NCBI GenBank assembly: GCA_021234155.1
Contig: JAJEKV010000041.1
Coordinates: 13,456,310-13,520,309 of the forward strand
Direction: 5' to 3'
Source of the DNA: Isoetes taiwanensis
Taxonomy: Eukaryota; Streptophyta; Lycopodiopsida; Isoetales; Isoetaceae
DNA length: 64,000 bases
The notes beneath the pieces are model-generated. The model was given only the letters and a program-made list of their open reading frames with translations, did not search any database and was not told where the DNA came from. This document shows positions 35,607-48,107 of the stretch, one piece after another. How positions within the stretch are numbered: the first letter of the stretch is position 1; each line of letters begins with the position of its first letter. The position numbers and the translations under genes were made by a program.

Positions 35607-36611
35607 CATGGTTTTCAAAAGGCTGTGTTGGCCAGAATAATATTTCAAAGTGGATAAAAGCAATGGGGCAGTTTATTTCTGTTGATATCTGCAACAAGAG
35701 TGGCCGGGTGTCTTCTGTCACACGCATGTCTATGGCGGGTGTTCCAGCAGAAATAGGGAAACTTATCATAGGAACACTGAGTCATATGAAAAGTAAGTTT
35801 GTTTTTTATTTTATTTGTTTCTGTTGTTTATTCAATTTATTTCTGTTGTTTATGTTGTGTGGCAGATATGATCGTAGCAAAGACATTCAGGTTAACGCTG
35901 CTATGAGCATCAGCGCAAAACCGTATGACGATGATGGTAATCTTAGACTTTATCCAAATGTTCTTAGTGAAATGATCAAGGCAAGCAAAAATGATATACT
36001 GGGTAGTCATTCGTCGAAGGCCCTGTCTGCAGGTATATTGTCGTTTTTTTGTTCCATTGTTTAGTTTTTTTTCTCTATTTTTTTTATATTAAGAATTTCA
36101 AGCATTTGCAGGTGGTTCTGAGGAGGCTGGTGGACATCATGTGGATGATAAACCACCTCCAATTGAATCTGTCAGAGTTGATAGCAGATTGGACGTAGCA
36201 GTTAAACATGATAGCAGTGCTGTTGTAGGTGGTGATACTGTTGTGGCAGCGAGCACTAATATTATGGCAGGAACTAATACTGGTTTGGTTAATCCGAGTT
36301 CTACTGTTGGAGTTTTTGATGAAGACGATAAGGATCTTATATATTATTGGGCGTTCGATGATTTTGTGAAGGCCAATCTAAATCTCCACAAATATTTTCC
36401 TCCAAATATCTCTATGAAGAACGTTGGTAAGTTTTTTACATTGTTTTTTGTATTTTAGTTTTAAGTTTTCACTTCTAGACTTTTCTCTGATTGTTTGATT
36501 CTTGTAGGTGGTCATTCCTTTGTGGGAGCAACATTTAATAACTGTACCTTTGTTCTACCTGATTCAAATGGCGCAGCGAACTTCATGGAGAAATCAAATA
36601 GTAGCAAGTGA

Positions 36612-38195
36612 TAAGACTTTGATCACTATCAGTTTTTTGTAATCAGTGATGAATTTTGTAAGCAGTGATGGATTTTGATAAACTTTGGTCACTATCAGTT
36701 TTTGTAATCAGTTTTTGAATTATCACTATCAGATTTTGTAATTTGTTGAATGATCACTATCAGATTTTTGTAATGATGGATTTTATGATCACTGAGTCAT
36801 TGATTTTGTAATGTCTTGTTTTATTGTTTTGTAATCTGTTGTTAATTTAATTCTGGCGGTGCTGTAAGCGGCGCCGCCAGAAACCTACAGCCCAAAAAAT
36901 ACCTGTTTTAAACAATCAAGGGAAAATCCAGGAATTTTGGCTTCCTGGTGGTTTACGTATTGTTCAACTCTTCGTGATTGTTATAATTTTTATAAGTTTT
37001 AATTATAAAGGTTTATCTTTAAATTAAATCTTAAAGATTATCAAAGCAGAAACTTGCTTTACAAACTAATTTTCATTTGAATCTATTTAAAAATAATAAT
37101 TTCAAGACTATAAAATTTTATTTTTCAATGATTTAGCAAATTTTAAAGTTGGCAATGATGCTAATTTATAAACGAAATTTGATGGTTTGATAAGCGATGA
37201 CTTAAAACTATTATGAGAATTTCACAATTTATAAACTTTTACACCTTTTAAAAAAATTCAATAAAATTTTCAAATTGAAATTAATTAAGTGATAAAGTTA
37301 ATGTCTTAATTATAACTATTGAATAATTCATTATTGATGAAATAAAATGTACTAAAAATTAATCAGTAATAAACTATTCATTGTTTTAATTAAAACATAA
37401 ACATATTAATTTAATTTATTTCAATCGAAAACTTTCTTTAAATATTTAAAACAAATAACATTTGAACTATAAAAGTTTATCTTAGATGAAAATTTAATTT
37501 TAAATAGATTAAAGTGAAATGAATTTAGAAAGCAATTATATATACTTTAGTGTTGGTCTAAAGATAAACAGAACAAATTATTAGAATCAATAAGAGTTAA
37601 AATACATATAATCTTATCATTGCATCCTTTAGGCTTGAATAAGTCCAAGTTTTGTTAAATATGACATATATGCTTCTTGATCTAAAGGTCCAAAACAAGT
37701 TATGTTGCCATAGTTGCTCAAGTTTATATCGTGTTTTCGTAGTATAACCATTTTAAAACACTAATACGATGACCTTGCAATTTGTTTGAAAATAAAAGAG
37801 GTCAAATCTAAGACATATGACCATAAACTTAGTCTTTAAATAAAGGATTTTGTGCTCATCAAAATACGTATTCTTTTATATAAATTACATATCTTTATAG
37901 ATTAGTTCATGTTCTCATGAAAGCTGTTGAAAACCCAAAACGAAGTATCTAAGAATCATCATTATAAAATGCAAGGAGCTCTTGAATTTCAAACTCAGCC
38001 ACACATTGCTTATCAATTCGAAACAACCACAAACAATGGCCAAATAAAACCTCCTTACATGCAATTTAAGCTCCCCCTATATGGTTAAAACAGAACAAAA
38101 CTTCATCACATACAGTATAAACTCCGCCTATATGGTTAAAACCGAATTCCTACTGCAAAATCATCCTGCCATAGCGATGTCTATATCGACGGCTA
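36612..38195. other. AT-rich intergenic DNA
   Basis: 36612-36840 is the presumed 3' UTR of the Crypton-like gene and holds degenerate copies of gatcactatcagtttttgta. A GC-rich hairpin (ctggcggtgctg...gcgccgccag) is at 36855-36882. The rest is very AT-rich with nothing recognisable. Confidence 0.55.
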
Positions 38196-38519
38196 GATGT
38201 CGTTGAACGATGATGCGACGTCGTTAAATGACCTCTATAACGATGTCGTGACATCCTTAAAGGACGTCCAGTCGTTGATACTCGTCGCAATCGTGTCATC
38301 GTTAAACGTCCAAAAGTCGTCGTTTAACAACTTCACGTACACATGGTGTCGGGTATGCCAGCGCGGCGGGTACCTAATGTGCCATGTAGACGCCAGCACA
38401 ACGCCACGCTGTTGACGTCGTTTGCTTACGTGGCAGTGCCACGCATATGCCAACGCTAAGCCACGTGCTGCCAGCGTTTGACTACGTCATGTCCGCGTGT
38501 AACGTCGTTCAACGACATC
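38196..38519. mobile_element. Possible small foldback or MITE-like element
   Basis: The 15-bp sequence GATGTCGTTGAACGA at 38196-38210 recurs inverted at 38505-38519. The interior is far richer in CG than its surroundings and contains further CGTCGTTAAA-type half-repeats. No target duplication was identified. Confidence 0.45.
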
Positions 38520-38842
38520 ACCTTTATTTTTGTCTATATGGCATGGACGTGTAGGACACTTAAGGAACGTAGTTAAACGATATATAATGTATTTAAAAAA
38601 AAAGAAAAGAAAAGAAAAGAAAAAGCAACATAAATTAGCAAAATTAATATATGTTAATACGATTGCTTATGAAAAAAATTAAACTAATCAATAAGCAAAT
38701 ATAGGAATAATATTACAAATTTAAATTAATCATAAAAAATCATCTAATCATTGAAAAATTCCAAACATTTACATTTATCATATGAAATTACAGAAATTTA
38801 AAATTAAGTATAAGAAATTTAAATAATCATAAGAAATTCAGG

Positions 38843-39094
38843 TAATCTTGGACCCCAAACACCTATTCCCCTCCACTCAAGGTGGAATCAACTACGCCCT
38901 GTCCCAATGTCCCCAAATTTTCTTTAACCTAAATAAAGCATGAAGACTTAAATGCTTACCTTGAATATGTACGAGGTATCAAAGTTGTTTTGCAAGAGCA
39001 AAACATTTTGTTAGGAATGTACATGCAAAACAATATATTCAATGATTAGAAAATATTAGCATAAATAAAGTGAGAGAAAGAAAAAACTTTAAAA
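38843..39094. repeat. First copy of a ~320-bp tandem duplication
   Basis: Alignable to 44905-45180 (shared caaacacct...ccactcaagrtggaatcaacta and atatgtacgaggt). The two copies are now separated by the LINE inserted at their junction. Confidence 0.75.
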
Positions 39095-39230
39095 TGTCGA
39101 ATTGGGCGGTCAAATTGGGCAGTCGAAATTCTGACGGCGAAACTTTGATCGGCGATTATCTCTCTTATCTAGTGTCAGATTTTGGCGTACTTGGGCTCGT
39201 TGGAAAGCTTGCTCCGAGCTCTTTCCAAAG

Positions 39231-40950
39231 GTGTATAGCATAAGCTATTTTGCATGTGTCTCTGATTTCCGGACTGGTTCGGATGTCATGGCTCCTGCCA
39301 GACAGGCTGATGGGGGATCGATTGAGCCTCATGGCTTGGGGCTGAAGCCAAGGGAGATGGCGAGGAGGAAGAATCCTCCAGTAAAGGGGAAGGGCGCGGG
39401 TCTCGGCATGCATGAAGAGGCGCGGGCTATAGGAAGTGGCATGCAATTGGTGGCAGAGATGAGGGAGCTCTTGGAATCCCCTTCGGTTGAGAGGTATGTG
39501 GATTGCTCTTCCTCTTAATATAATTCTGAGATCCCAATAGATTGTATTTTGGAGACTCCGGTCTTGATTCCATCAAGCATGCCCCCTTTGGAAACTGGAT
39601 CTGTGATGCCCTCTTCCCTTGTGCTTGGGAAGGATCACTTGCCGGTGATGCCCCTCTTCTAGGGTGCCCAGTAGAGCTGATGTGCCTCCCGGGGTGCCCC
39701 TAGATACCTCTCAGGGTGCCAGTGGCAGCCCCCAACTCCCTGCTGTCGCCTTTGGGCGGAAGCAATGACACTGTTGCTTGCATCACTCGGCCGGGTTTTC
39801 AGATTGGATCAAGCGCAAGGCTCGGAGTGTAGGACTGCCTGTTCAAGAGGCTCAAATTTGTGGAGGATCATCACTCTGTTGACTCCGCAGGCAAACTCTT
39901 CCGAGACTCCATGGATAGATATTGATCATACCAGGCATGTTCGCACCATTGAGAATCTAGTTTCATTTTATGGTATTGGGCTACTTCACGGGTTACATAT
40001 TGGACACGAGGAGGTTTAGCTCTTGGCTTCTTTGGACATCCGAGGCGATTGATTTGCCCGTGTCGGTCTCTAAAATTCCTACCAAATAATTTCTTCATAA
40101 TCATGTTTGAGGTTGAGTCTTCCGTCATGGCAATTGGTTAGTCGGGGGTGGATACTTTGGGTGAATCTTATGTGTTGTATCGATTATTATACTCCAAAGA
40201 ATGTCCACCGTTCTTTGACAAATGTTTAAAATCCCGTGTTGGTTCCAGTTCGGATCTTCCTCCGATCCGATGGTGCCCGATTTCTTGGTTTCTATGGCTA
40301 ATGGCCCGGGTGTATATTTGGCTCATTCTATTGTGCGGTCCCCAAGATCCGTGTTGCTCTACTGCTTTTGCAGCCTGTGCCCACTTCTCTTCCAAGCAGT
40401 CGTAGTGGTCCCCGGCATTTTCTCTTAGATTGAAGCTTTTATGGCTCAGATCCGGGCGATGTTTCCATCTACCGTGCTACCATCCGACCCTCGTTGGTGA
40501 TCCTCCCCGGTGCTTGTAATGTGGTAGGGTTACGGGTGCTTATCTATGGGGGCTCGATTCCTCCTGCCCTCGAGGGCAAAAAAGCGAGGACTCCGTGGTC
40601 TGATGAATGGAGTTAGACGAGGTGGTGTGGTTCGGAGAGGTGGTGTGGGACGAGGCCGGGGCAGGCTTGCTGCTGGCCGCCCATTGGATGGCGGGCTAGG
40701 GGGACGTGGTGGCTCGTGGGAGCTCAAATGATTTGGTTATGGCTAGGTCCGGGGGCACGTGGGTGGGGAGGGGACCGGGTGATCCCGTTGGGGATGTCCC
40801 GCGGTATGTGCTGAGCATGAGGTGGCTGGAGCAGCCCGGTTAGAGGTAGAGACTAGTGTGGCCCATGACTCTATGGAGGTGCCTGGGGGACTTCCAACAT
40901 GTGCTGTGATTAATCCTCACGATCTAGATGATGACTCTATGGGAGTGGGC
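39231..40950 (+). pseudogene. LINE ORF1 (nucleic-acid-binding protein), degraded
   Basis: Position and basic composition fit L1 ORF1. Fragments include VMAPARQADGGSIEPHGLGL and a Gly/Arg-rich stretch at 40546-40731 (GVVRRGGVGRGRGRLAAGRP). No intact zinc knuckle is visible and the frame is broken, so assignment rests mainly on position. Confidence 0.5.
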
Positions 40951-40998
40951 TGATGGCCCGGTGGGTAGGCATGTGGGGCTGGACACTTCTCCTCCCGG

Positions 40999-43900
40999 AT
41001 GAATAGGTCGATCCTTAGTTGGAATGTGCGGGGGGTCCCGGTCCTCTAGTAGTAAAAGGGCCCGTGTTTCTTTGGCACTTTTGGCAGCTTCGGCCCGATA
41101 TTGTTTCCATTCAGAGCATAAGTGTCCACCTGAGGGTGATATGTCCGTGCTCATGAATATGGTTGGTAGGCGCTTTGCCTCTATTGCTTCGGGTTCTCCT
41201 CAGGCGCATCTAGTGGGGGGTACTCTTATTGCTTGGAGGATGGATGTGCGTGTCCACGCACTCGCAGCCCGTGCAGGTTTGGTCTGGGCAATAATTAAGT
41301 GGTTGGAGGGAGGGCAAGAGTGGGGATTGTTAATGTTTATGCCCCTAATCAGCCTCACGGATGCTTTATGGGCCACAACCGGAATAAGTTCAGCAGCCCT
41401 TGGTGGGTTGCAGTCGCTTGGTTGCTGTTAGGGGACTTCAATATGGTAGAGCAAGTAGAGGATCGCCTCGTTCGGAACCCGTGTTGTGCATGGGTTTGAG
41501 AGGGACCGTGGTCTCGTCTGTTGCATTGGCCTTGGTTGAGGTCCCTGGGGACTTGTCTTTCACATATTGTAATAGACATTGGTGCGGGTCGCCGAGCATA
41601 TGCTAGGCATGACCGGTGCTATGCTTCCCCATGCGCCCTTTGGATGGTGTGCCCTCTTTGTGCCGAAAGTAACATTCTCGGTTTACCTCCATTTCTCGAC
41701 ATTACCCTCGTTTTGTCCACCGTGGTGCGGTTGCCTCTCTGCCCTCTAGGACAATGTTCCGTTTGAACACCCGGCTTCTGGCTGGTGCGGATTTCTCAGC
41801 CCAATGCTAGGAGTTGTGGCTTGATACCTTTTCATCTCTGAAGGGTATGCCCGGTATGGTGACCGCATTGGCCGGGTGAAACGTTTTGCCCGTGTCTTTG
41901 GTAGGGGCAGCCAGGTTTGCATGGTCTCTATCGGAGTTGGAGAAGAAAGATTGAAATTGATGGCATTAGGGAGAATGCGCAAGGTTGCAGCGTATTGTTG
42001 CTCGGGAGCAGTTAAAGTGCAGGACACAAGTTCTGGGCGGCCCTACCTGGTTGAAGGAGGGGGACACAAGTTCGTTTGGGTATTCTTCGAGAGCAGCTAG
42101 GGCAACGGCGATATATGCAAAGATCTATGGCATCCCCTTACTTTGCCCGATGGCCGACTTTGGAGGATCCCGCTGATTTGCAGAGGTATGTGCATGCTCA
42201 TTTCTCGAGTTTTTCGCCGCAAATGCACTCTTCCCTATGGAGCGTGGAGATGCATGAGCTTATTTTTGGGGTCAGTTAAGCCATCTATTCTCTCCACCAC
42301 CAACGAGCTTTGAGCAGAGAGCTCTTGAGAGGATTTAGCTTGAGGCATGTATGTGCATGGCCAAGGATAAATGTCCCGGGCTGGATGGCATCCCCTGCGG
42401 AGTTCTTTCGGACTTATTGGGAGTGGGCTGGTGAGTCTATGTACCAGTGTATCTTGAGTTGCTGCAGCCTTCTCAAATGGATAGGATCTTGAATACCGCA
42501 TGCATTTCCTTGATTCCTAAGGTTAAGCGACCTTCTACTATTAATGATTGGAGGCCTATCTCCTTGTTGTCCTCTGTGTATAAGATTATTGCGAAAAGCC
42601 CCGCGCAGAAGTTGAAGCCGGTGTTGACTTCTTCCATTAGTAAGGTGCAATCGGGTTTGTCCCCAGGAGGAACATTTTGACTAATGTTGCCGCAGCCTTA
42701 TGAGGGCCTTTATTGGGCCAGGAGAACAAAGTCAAGGCATTGCCTATCTTAAGCTTGACTTTGCCAAAGCTTATGATAGTGTCCGTTGGGAGTTCTTGTT
42801 CCAACCATGATGTTAGCGCTGGCTGTGGTCCACGCTTTAGAGACAGTCATGAAGTCGCATAGGTCAGCACTCGGCTACGGTGGTGTGTCAGGTGAACCCT
42901 CCCGCTTTTTCTCCTTAGCAGGGGTGCGCCGTGGGTGATTGTGGAGGCAATCGGGCTCGCTTGTTTTTCGCCGCAAAGGAGGAGGGGGTGGTGGATGGGC
43001 TTCGGATGCGGATGGTAGCCAGCCAGATTATTAACCGTTGTCGATGACACTTTCCTCTTCTTGGTGGCGTAAGAGAGGAATTTTTGAAATGTGAAGGGTT
43101 TGTTGGATACTTTCTCCTTGGCCTCGGCATTCTTTTCCTCGAATTGGGGTAAGTGTCTCAGATTATGGGCCCAACCGACTCAGCCCCCCTTGTTTGGCTC
43201 TATTCCCTTGGAAGGTGCTTCCGGGTAATGTGTGTACTAAGTCATTGGGTATTCCCTTTGGAGGGATGTTTCCATGGGGAGGGTGTGGGATGAGATTTTG
43301 CAAGGGTTGCGTAAACACCTCAATTGGTGGAAGGGTAGCAAGTTGTCCATGGCGTGTAGGATCACTATTGCCAAGTCAAGATTTTTTGTAGCACTCATGT
43401 GTATACAAAGATCTGCGATGTTAGCTCCCCGAGGGTAAGATACGTGCTTTGGATAAGATTGTTCAAATTTTGTGTGGGGGGGGGATGATGAAGGGCTGTT
43501 GTTAAAATGGCTTGGTGGAAGTGTCTCCGCCTGGGAGGATGGGGGGGGCTTGGCCATTCGGATTTGGCATCGCGCATAGTAAGGTGTTGGTCTCCAAGTT
43601 TGTTTGGAGCATTCTGCAAGATGGAGCATCTTCTCCCTCGGTCTTGCGTTGTTGTTGCGCCTTCTTAAGCCATTGTGTGGCATTTGGGAAGCCGCTCGGC
43701 ATGTGGAGTTGCCCGGCACCGTTGTATGGTCTCGGCCTTTCCCACATGCATCCCCTTTTCTCCACCGTGGGTGTTGCAGGCTTGGGATCATGTGCGTGTG
43801 CTCTTCCAGCTAGATTTTGTCTCTCGCTTTATCACCACTCTTCTCCTTTCTTGTGGGTTCCTTTACCCCTCGCGCGACTTGCCCTTTGGTCGCCACCGCA

Positions 43901-44700
43901 TGCATGCTCTCGGACGCAGTTCGCTTGAGGCGAGCCGTCAGGTTTCACCGTGGAGGATTGGTATTGGGGTGGTCGGCTAGCTTCGTTAAGTGCTTTTCCG
44001 CTCGCCTCGAGGGGCGCTGGACCGGGCTATTCGAACAAGTGGCGGGGAGTATTCCTACACATACCTATAGTCCCTCGTGATGATGTTAGGTTCATCCTGG
44101 ATGTTGTGTCTTCTTGTTTTGTGCGGTCTTGTTACCGGTGTCCGGGTATTCATGACACACCGCCTCTTCGGCAAGTGGTCTCGCGAGCTTCGGGTTCTCG
44201 ATGGTGCTCGGTTTTGGGCGTGGACATGGAGCTCACTTCCCACCGGCGGTTAGGTGCTTCGTGGCGGTGGTGCACCGGCCAGATCGTGGTGAATGCTCTT
44301 GTGAGTCGGTTTAGGCGGGTGTGAGCCCTCTCTGCCTTTGTTGTGGCCTTCATCTTGAGACTGGAGCATTGTCCGGTTTTATGCCCTCACTTGCGTGCCG
44401 CCTGGGATTGGGTTAGGGCTCGCTTTGTGAGATTGACTAGCCGCCAGCTGTCGCTTCATGTGTATCTCGGTGCTTGGCCGCTCTTGCGTAAAAGCCTTGC
44501 ATCCGCGGCGTGGCTTGGTTGGTGTAGCGGCGGGTTGTGGATCTTCGGGGGATTCAGCAGCACCTGCGGCCCTCCCCGATTCCTCGACTTCGGGCACAAG
44601 CTATTTCAAAAGCTTTACGGTGTTCCCGGATTAGTAGAGCGGAAGTTTGCCATTTGGCGGGACTTCTTGGGTGTTGTAGATGGTGATGGTCGGTTTGTAC
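40999..44700 (+). pseudogene. LINE ORF2: endonuclease and reverse transcriptase, frameshifted
   Basis: Starts MNRSILSWNVRGVP, the typical apurinic-endonuclease start. Endonuclease motifs IVNVYAPNQPHG and LLLGDFNMVEQVEDR lie near 41320-41465. RT motifs follow: DKCPGLDGIP (42365), ACISLIPKVKRPSTINDWRP (42500), VYKIIAK, AYLKLDFAKAYDSVRWEFL (42740) and a VDDTFLF active site (43045). A cysteine/histidine-rich C-terminal region extends to about 44700. Frame changes are frequent, so it is non-functional as assembled. Confidence 0.86.
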
Positions 44701-44861
44701 AGCAGTAGAGTTGCAATTTTTCTGTGAGTTTGTTGTGGAATGTCGAGGTATCGCTGTCTCTTTGGGGTAGTTCTCCTTCCTCCTCACTTGCTTTGTAACA
44801 TTACCATTCTTTTAATATATTGATGACACAGTTCTTCAAAAAAAAAAAAAAAACTTTAAAA

Positions 44862-45200
44862 CGACGTTGAAAGACATTCACATAAATAAGCCACAATGTT
44901 CAATACGGTGAGCTTGGGACCGAAACACCTAGTCCCATCCACTCAAGATGGAATCAACTATAACTTGACCAAATCTCCCCGAATATATATGTAACCTAAA
45001 TAAAGCATTAAAAAATTATTAGTGTATGAAAACTTAAATGTTTATATGGAATATGTACGAGGTGCCAAAGTCATTTTGCATGAGCAATGCATTTTGCTAG
45101 GAGCATACATGCAAAACAATACATTAAATCATTTATAAAATATTAGCATAAATAAAGTGAAAGAAAGAAAAACTTTAAAACGTCATTGAAGGACATTGAC
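44862..45200. repeat. Second copy of the ~320-bp tandem duplication
   Basis: Begins acgacgttgaaagacattca; the related cgtcattgaaggacattgac recurs at 45181, giving a period of about 320 bp. Confidence 0.72.
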
Positions 45201-45349
45201 ATAATTAGCAGTAGGACAGGCTTGGGGCGTGGGTTAAGTGGGGTGTGTTTTGGGAAATTCATATCAACTATTCAAATTTGTGATGTGTCTGCTTAGAAAA
45301 TATATCTATTTAGAATTATTTGATGGTCTTCACGCTTAAAACAGCTGTT

Positions 45350-45551
45350 AAAAGCGCTCAAGTGCCTCTCCCCCTTGCTTATTCTGGGCGTATGATGTAA
45401 TAATGGCAGTCTAAGAAATCAAATTAGAAATGGACATTTTATTAAATATGACCCTGACATCCAATATGCTTCCACATTTACCATATACACTAATGAAAGC
45501 ATTTTGTACATAAGTTTCTAGTTTATTACTATGAATTATACAAGCGCACAT
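45350..45551 (-). pseudogene. PPR (PLS-type) gene fragment
   Basis: Reads CACIIHSNKLETYVQNAFIS, VYGKCGSILDVRVIFNKMSI, then SNLIS-stop-TAIITSYAQNKQGGEALE. This is the common plant PPR pattern (VQNALISMYGKCGSIEDAR..VFDKM..NVVSWTAIITGYAQNGQGEEAL). The expected Trp codon is TAG, a single-base change. An isolated fragment, probably carried by a transposon. Confidence 0.65.
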
Positions 45552-45604
45552 ATTCATACGAGGGGTGACTTCGGGCATCGGGAGCTGTCGGATGGGTATA
45601 TTCA
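45549..45604 (+). repeat. 56-bp dispersed motif, copy 1
   Basis: Runs from CATATTCATACG to GGGTATATTCA with the core GGGGTGACTTCGGGCATCG. A second copy lies inverted at 62649-62705. Confidence 0.6.
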
Positions 45605-48107
45605 TGAGTTATGCTTCATTTTACGCCATAGATAGCGTTCCTCATTTGTGGGATGTGCTTCCACAAATGCTGTATACCGTATAGGGTCTAAGCACAATAT
45701 TGGGGGGCAATTTTTTTGTCGCCGACATAGGGTGCTGGGAGGGTGCTTTATGCCTATTTTTCTAATTTTAGAGTCCATTAACGAAGAATAGCCTTGAGCA
45801 CGAAAAAACGCGAGCAAATTAAGGAGAGATCGGTAGCCCGCCAAGAATCTCTTCCCAAAATGTGGCTATCCCTCCAAATTCCAGTTTGTATTTGCTGCAT
45901 TTTCTTTTTTTTTTTTTTTTTCAAGAACAGATGGATTTGGTTGAGCGGTATGCTGCCGAATTTCAAGCAAAGTTTGGGGATGCAGATCCGGAACTTAAGC
46001 AAAAGAGTTGGGATTCGATCTTGAAGCTGATATACCATAAATCTTGGTACCAGAAATTGAGGCATCGAGTGTTATGGTTGCAAAAGAATTATCAATTTTA
46101 GGAACCTTCAATTTTTCCTTGTGATAATGTAGTTTCCCCTATAATTGAAAAAGAGAGTCCTGCTGGCCATAACTGTTGTCCATGTATTCAAGTAAAATGC
46201 AAATGTATCTCATCAAATACAGCTTGCAGGAGAATAATGTTTGCCAAAATAAGGATGCAGAGGAAGAGAAGAGCAGAAAGATTAGCACTTGAATCTGCAT
46301 CCAGTCCTCACAGACTGGCCACTCGAACCAAATAAATTGGCAAAAGGTATTTTGGATAATATTCGTAGTGTATGCAAGAATTTATTTCAAGATGATAGGG
46401 ATGAAATCTTGGCAAGAACAGGTCAGGGATTGCCAGAAATTGGCATCATGGCACACAAGGAATTGTTTGCAGTTAGGCAAGTTGTTGATAATGTGAAGAG
46501 CAGTCTTCAAACTAACAAACTAAGAAGGAATCAGGATATGACACAAGCAAGATCATCTACTCTTATAATGGCCGTTAATAATGCTAGCAACAAGTCTCGA
46601 GTTGCAAAGACTTTAAACATAAAGAGAAGGACTGTGTATGCTGCTTTGGACAAGAGGAAAGCAGCTGCAATTGGTGGGCCCTGGTCCATGTTTAAGAGAA
46701 GGGATAGAAGTGATAAGCTCTCTTTTAAAGATCGAGAGAAGATATATAGTTACTGGGTTTCTAACACAAGAGTATCTCCCAACAAGAAACAAGTTGTGAA
46801 GCTTAGGAGAACCAATGAAGGAGTCAAGATTTTGAAGCCATATAGGTTGCATCCCATCCACTTTTTGGAAGAATCTCATGTTAGTGAAGTTTGAAAATAT
46901 TTTAGTTTTGAAATTCTTAGTAGTGTCAATTTACTGCTACATATGAAGATTTGAAGTGTAAATGTTCTGGTTGTTGAATATGCTTTTATATTATGGCTAC
47001 AATTTGTGTGGCTTGACCTGCAAGTTGTCTTCTACAAAAAGTTTTAGAAACAGAATCCTGACATCAAAATAGATTTGAGAAGGTTTGAGTGCTTGAAACC
47101 TTTGTTTGTTAGGAGACTAAAAGATCGTGAAACTTGCATGTGCATTTATCACATGAAGATGGAATTTGTGAGATAGACATTGAATAGAATTAGAAGAGAC
47201 ATAAACACACATGGAACAAATTGTAAGTGCAAGTGTTCAATTTGTGGTGCTGGAGACCTTTGTGAAGCAAAGGAGAAGACTTTTAATAGTGCTAGTGAAC
47301 TATGGAGGTCACTGGTATGTTCTAAGGCAGATGAGGATCTTTGGCACAAAGCAAATTATCTAGAACTTGATTGTAGCTCATGTGGAATAAGAAAATTCAA
47401 AAGATGTCCAAGGGAGAAGAGCGCTCTTCGGACAATCGATTGGAAGAACTTTGAGAAGGTATGTACATGTTTAATTCATTGTGTTTGCATTTGTATTCAA
47501 TATTTGAAAAAACATGCAACTGATTCAAATAAAATCTGAAACTAACAATCTGAAACTGTATTTTGTTACTGCAAGTTAAGGAGACAATAAAAAGGAATGT
47601 GGGAAAGGATGGTTCCATCAAAGAGAAGACCAAGGATATCATGAGGCCAGTCTACAAAACAACAACATTGAAAGAGTTCATGTCTCATGCTGAATCTGTT
47701 ATGAAGCAGTTCATTCCACATAATTACACAGTTAGGTGGCAAGCAGAACAATTTAAGAACTGTCTTCAAACATTTCCAAAAGGTACTGTGGTTTCTGTTA
47801 TAGATTTTGCCGAGAATTTCTCCTTCAAAGTTCAACAAGAAATCCAAAGCATGCATTGGCATAATGACCAATGTTCCATCCTAGTTCATATCACTTACAG
47901 ACATGCCAAAGATTCTGAAATCCCACACAGTATCAAGATTGGTGACAGAAAAAATGTCAAAGAGACACATTTCTATATATCAGACGACAAAAAACATGAA
48001 GTCACATTTAATTAAAGTGGGTCAAATCTCGAATTTTGGGACTCGAGCTGAAAATGGGAATTTTTTCATAATAAAACAACAACAACATTCACAAAGAGCA
48101 ATCTGAG

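Larger units (their letters stand above)
18880..36611 (+). pseudogene. Crypton-like tyrosine-recombinase gene, split by element A
   Basis: Exon pieces before the insertion run about 18880-19250, 19319-19910 and a last base at 19964. After it come 35611-35792, 35866-36032, 36112-36426 and 36508-36611. Splicing across element A joins NYRPD to AWFSKGCVGQNNISKWIKAM in phase. The order YLVYNERISKTWG, PRPLFLQA, WFSKG..GQNNISKWIK, CNKSGRVSSVTRMSMAGVPA, SHM..YDRSKDIQ parallels the C-terminal recombinase of Crypton/DUF3504 proteins (family pattern TNHSxRxT..RL..AGVP, then GH and Y). The central Arg and the Tyr are present, but the first His is Lys and the GH motif is altered, so catalysis is doubtful. 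At least five shifts and one in-frame stop occur upstream of 19900. Assigned from remembered family patterns. Confidence 0.5.
39095..44853 (+). mobile_element. L1-type LINE, apparently full length
   Basis: Flanked by the 14-bp duplication AAAAAACTTTAAAA (39081-39094 and 44848-44861) and ending in a poly(A) run at 44838-44853, hallmarks of target-primed reverse transcription. ORF1 and ORF2 are on the plus strand. At 5.76 kb it is close to full length for plant L1. Confidence 0.9.

Noticed and set aside
36855-36882. Hairpin as an intrinsic terminator
   Set aside because: Intrinsic terminators are a bacterial feature; this is plant nuclear DNA.
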